This document shows, piece after piece, positions 6,596 through 8,964 of a stretch of DNA of 8,964 nucleotides (positions are counted from its first letter, which is position 1; each line of letters opens with the position of its first letter). A model generated the notes under the pieces. The model ran no database searches. It was not told the DNA's origin and saw only the letters and a program-made list of their open reading frames with translations. The position numbers and the translations under genes are program-made. Location: contig JASLHP010000188.1 of NCBI GenBank assembly GCA_030149625.1, forward strand, positions 1-8,964, given 5' to 3'. Source of the stretch: Solirubrobacteraceae bacterium. Lineage in GTDB: Bacteria; Actinomycetota; Thermoleophilia; Solirubrobacterales; Solirubrobacteraceae.

Positions 6596-6675
6596 ATCCC
6601 GCGCCGGGCGCCCTCCACGCGAGCTGCTCCGCCCACGGCCGATGCCCGTCGCCAGCCGGGCTCATGTAGATGCCT

Positions 6676-6684
6676 GCACTAGCA
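6676..6684 (-). promoter_or_regulatory. weak extended -10 like element upstream of the alternative methyltransferase start
   Basis: On the minus strand this reads TGC-TAGTGC. It has the TG extension and TA but lacks the final T. Its hexamer ends ten bases before the alternative in-frame methyltransferase ATG at 6665, the same spacing as at the two stronger sites, which is the main reason to list it. Confidence 0.25.
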
Positions 6685-6685
6685 T
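6680..6685 (+). promoter_or_regulatory. -10 element (TAGCAT) giving a near-leaderless GT4 mRNA
   Basis: TAGCAT ends eight bases before the ATG at 6694, so the transcript should begin at or very near the start codon. It is the same hexamer, followed by the same CG, as upstream of the GT2 gene at 4999. The surrounding GCAC-TAGCATCG matches the 17-base repeat with two bases (CG) missing between GCAC and TAGCATCG. No clear -35 is seen. Confidence 0.5.
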
Positions 6686-6693
6686 CGCGGGCG

Positions 6694-7824
6694 ATGCCCA
6701 CTCCGCGGCACGTGCTGCTCAACGCGCTGTACCTCGATCCGGGGGTATCGGGCGGGCCGGAGACCTATCTGCGAGGGCTCGCGCCAGCGCTCGCCGAGGA
6801 GTTCCCGAGCATGCGCCTCACCGTGGCGAGCACGCCGTCGGGCACGGCCGCGCTGCGAGCCGACGGCTGGGAGCGCTTCGCGTCGCTGCTCGAGCTGCCT
6901 TGCGAGGACGGGCAGCGCGTCAGGCGGCAGTGGGCCGAACAGGTGCTGCTGCCGCGCGCGGCGCGCAACGTGCGCGCGGATGTCGTGCACAGCCTCGCCA
7001 ACCTCGCGCCCGTGCTCCCGGGAGCGCGCGCGGTCGTGACGCTGCATGACGTCACGTTCCTCGTCACCCCTACGTTCGGGCGTGCGACGACGCTCGGGAT
7101 GGGCTTACTGGTGGCGGCCGCCGCGCGACGCGCGGACGCGCTGATCACGGGCACGGGCGCGGCCCGCGACCAGATCTGCACTGTGTTGAAGGTCGAGCCC
7201 TCGCGGCTGACGATCGTGCACCACGGGCACGAACCGATGCAGGCGCCCACGCCGACGCCCGCCGCGAATCTGCGCGAGCGCTACGAGCTGAACGGCGAGC
7301 GGGTGGTCCTGTGCGTGGCCGCAAAGCGCCCGCACAAGAATCAGGAGCTCCTGATCCGGGCCGCGCCGAGCCTCGAGCCGGATACGGTGATCGTGCTCGC
7401 TGGACACGCCGAGCCGTATGAGGACGAGCTGCGTGCGCTCGTGGGCGCGCTCGGACTCGAAGCTCGCGTTCGCTTTCTCGGCTACGAGTCCGACGCGGAC
7501 CTCGAGGGCCTGTGGCGGACGGCGGCCTGCGCCGCCTTCCCGACGCTGGGTGAGGGCTTCGGGCTGCCCGTGATCGAGGCGCTCGCGCACGGCGTGCCCG
7601 TCGCCGCCTCGGATCTTCCGGTGCTGCGCGAGGTCGGCGGCGAGCTGCCGCACTACTTCGACCCGCACGATCCCGCCGATGCCGCGCAGGCGATCCGCGC
7701 CGCCCTGCTCGATACCGACGCCGCCCGTCTCGGCCCGGCACGCGCGGCTCGGTTCACCTGGAGCAAAGCCGCGCGCGAGACCTACGAGGTCTATGAGCGC
7801 GCACTCGCCAATGGCCCGCGATGA
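6694..7824 (+). CDS. family 4 glycosyltransferase, first of a tandem pair
   Basis: A 376-residue GT-B enzyme of the mannosyltransferase-like GT4 group, cytoplasmic. The glycine-rich N-terminal loop is SGGPETYLRGLAPAL at 19-33; ADVVHSLANLAPV (95-107) and VVTLHDVTFL (114-123) form the acceptor domain core. In the donor domain, VAAKRPHKNQELLIRA at 208-223 holds the phosphate-binding Arg/Lys, VIVLAGH is at 232-238, and the E-x7-E pair is E287/E295 in EGFGLPVIEALAHGVPVAASD. The ATG at 6694 is chosen over the in-frame ATG at 6670 because the latter would read through the TAGCAT promoter element. It shares its plan with the next gene, whose ATG overlaps its TGA. Donor and acceptor cannot be told; retaining transfer is expected for the family. 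Confidence 0.9.
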   Translation: MPTPRHVLLNALYLDPGVSGGPETYLRGLAPALAEEFPSMRLTVASTPSGTAALRADGWERFASLLELPCEDGQRVRRQWAEQVLLPRAARNVRADVVHSLANLAPVLPGARAVVTLHDVTFLVTPTFGRATTLGMGLLVAAAARRADALITGTGAARDQICTVLKVEPSRLTIVHHGHEPMQAPTPTPAANLRERYELNGERVVLCVAAKRPHKNQELLIRAAPSLEPDTVIVLAGHAEPYEDELRALVGALGLEARVRFLGYESDADLEGLWRTAACAAFPTLGEGFGLPVIEALAHGVPVAASDLPVLREVGGELPHYFDPHDPADAAQAIRAALLDTDAARLGPARAARFTWSKAARETYEVYERALANGPR

Positions 7825-8964
7825 GCGCTGCCGCGCGGCACGTCGGTCTGAATCTCGTCTTCCTCGTGCCTGGCGAGACCGGCGGCATGGAGGTCGTCGC
7901 GCGTGAGCTGATCCCGGCGCTGATCGCCGCCGCGCCCACCGGGATGAGATTCACGGCATTCGTCAACCGCGAGGCCGCGGCCATGCGCGACGAACCCTGG
8001 GGCGAGCTGCTGCCGGCCGTGACGGTGCCGGTCAAGGCGCGCGATCGCGTGCAGTGGGTGCTCGGCGAGCAGACGCTGCTGCCGGTCCTCGCCGCGCGCG
8101 CCGGCGTCGATTTGATGCACAGCCTCGCGAGCACGGCGCCGTTGTGGGGCCGCTTTCGTCGCGTCGTGACCGTGCACGATCTGATCTACGCGCGCTTCCC
8201 CGACGCGCACGCGGGTCTGCGCGACAGGGGCATGCGCGTGCTCGTCCCCGGTGCGGTGCGCCGCTCCGCGCGCGTCATGGCCGACTCGCACAGCACGCGC
8301 GACGATCTCGTCGAGCTCGTGAGCGCGGACCCACGGCGCATCGATGTCGTGCCGCTCGGCCTGGGCACCGTGCGGCGGCAGTCGCCGCCCGCCGAGCGCG
8401 ACGTGCGCGCGCGCTTCGAGCTGGGCGAGCGCAGCGTCGTTCTGAGCCTGTCGGCGAAGCGCGCGCACAAGAACCTGCTGGCGCTGATTGGCGCGTTCGC
8501 GCGGATCGCGCCGGAGCGCCGCCCGGTGCTCGTCATCCCCGGCTATCCGACCGCGCATGAGCTCGAGCTGCGCGAACGCGCCGAGGCGCTCGACGTGGCT
8601 GGCGACGTGCGCTTCCCCGCATGGGTCTCGAACGCCGAGCTGGAGGGGCTGTGGTCGCTTGCCCGCGCGTTCGTGTACCCGTCGCTGTATGAGGGCTTTG
8701 GCCTGCCCGTGCTCGAGGCGATGGCGCGGGGGGTGCCCGTCGCGTGCTCCAACAGCTCGTCGCTGCCGGAGGTCGCGGGCGATGCTGCGTTGCTGTTCGA
8801 TCCGCGCGACGAGGCAGCGATCGCGGCCGCCGTCGAGCGCTTGCTCGGTGACGCGACCGAGGTCACGCGGCTGCGCGAGCGCGGCCTGGCGCGCGCGCGG
8901 CAGTTCACCTGGGAGCGCACCGCGCGGCTGACGCTCGAGAGCTACGCGCGGGCGATGCAGCGCT
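7821..8964 (+). CDS. family 4 glycosyltransferase, second of the tandem pair (3' end at window edge)
   Basis: The frame starts at an ATG that overlaps the previous stop (ATGA) and stays open for 381 codons to the window end; the final base is T, so a stop could follow at once. Alignment with its neighbour by eye suggests the protein is within about five residues of complete. Motifs: [17 protein letters not shown] at 18-34, [13 protein letters not shown] (96-108), [13 protein letters not shown] (115-127), [17 protein letters not shown] at 210-226, VLVIPGY at 236-242, and E291/E299 of the E-x7-E pair in [35 protein letters not shown] at 316-330 is typical of GT4 mannosyltransferases. No Shine-Dalgarno sequence precedes the start, so translation probably depends on coupling. 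It likely adds a sugar next to that added by its paralogue. Confidence 0.9.
   Translation, partial: MSAAARHVGLNLVFLVPGETGGMEVVARELIPALIAAAPTGMRFTAFVNREAAAMRDEPWGELLPAVTVPVKARDRVQWVLGEQTLLPVLAARAGVDLMHSLASTAPLWGRFRRVVTVHDLIYARFPDAHAGLRDRGMRVLVPGAVRRSARVMADSHSTRDDLVELVSADPRRIDVVPLGLGTVRRQSPPAERDVRARFELGERSVVLSLSAKRAHKNLLALIGAFARIAPERRPVLVIPGYPTAHELELRERAEALDVAGDVRFPAWVSNAELEGLWSLARAFVYPSLYEGFGLPVLEAMARGVPVACSNSSSLPEVAGDAALLFDPRDEAAIAAAVERLLGDATEVTRLRERGLARARQFTWERTARLTLESYARAMQR

Noticed and set aside
6670..6693. In-frame ATG eight codons upstream of the chosen GT4 start
   Set aside because: The TAGCAT element falls between the two ATGs, so a transcript from that promoter would not include it, and the extra residues precede the usual GT4 N-terminus.
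5976..7049. Plus-strand open frame of 357 codons opposite the methyltransferase and into the GT4 gene
   Set aside because: It overlaps two genes with full family motifs and shows no domain of its own.

Overview
The window is a dense block of very GC-rich DNA (roughly 70% by eye, not counted) holding a surface-polysaccharide locus: nine protein genes, two of them cut by the window ends, plus one candidate 11-codon leader ORF. Codon third positions are almost all G or C, GTG starts occur, Shine-Dalgarno sequences are nearly absent, and -10 like hexamers sit so close to start codons that near-leaderless mRNAs are expected. Together with the style of the exported proteins this suggests an actinobacterium, plausibly class Thermoleophilia (Solirubrobacterales). 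That placement is inference, not a database match. There is no stretch over 300 bases without a gene, and I saw no tRNA, rRNA, insertion sequence, CRISPR array or convincing terminator.

Layout. (1) 1-303, plus strand: the C-terminal end of an exported-type protein with an Ig/fibronectin-like beta domain. Its stop abuts the stop of the next gene with no spacer. (2) 304-4937, minus strand: a tightly coupled operon, in transcription order GT4 glycosyltransferase, GT2 glycosyltransferase, Wzx-type flippase, exported beta-propeller-like protein. Junctions are ATGA, TGACATG and GTGA. A possible 11-codon ORF precedes the first gene with the same ATGA coupling. (3) 4938-4998: a 61-base divergent promoter region. 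(4) 4999-5919, plus strand: a WaaE/KdtX-like GT2 glycosyltransferase. (5) 5850-6572, minus strand: a class I SAM methyltransferase whose 3' end overlaps the GT2 gene by 70 bases. (6) 6573-6693: a second divergent promoter region. (7) 6694-8964, plus strand: two tandem, related GT4 glycosyltransferases joined by ATGA; the second runs off the window.

How it fits together. Five glycosyltransferases (two GT2, three GT4) would assemble a lipid-linked oligosaccharide on the inner membrane face, the methyltransferase could methylate or cap a sugar, and the flippase would turn the product outward. No priming phosphoglycosyltransferase, Wzy polymerase, chain-length regulator or sugar-nucleotide synthesis gene lies in the window, so the locus must continue or rely on genes elsewhere.

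The most unusual feature is regulatory. A 17-base sequence (GCGCACCGTAGCATCGA) occurs identically in both divergent regions, with a shorter relative upstream of the tandem GT4 genes. It carries overlapping -10 like hexamers on both strands, and its minus-strand core CGATGCTA lies exactly 14 bases from a minus-strand start codon at all three sites. I see no clear sign of a wholly new enzymatic system.
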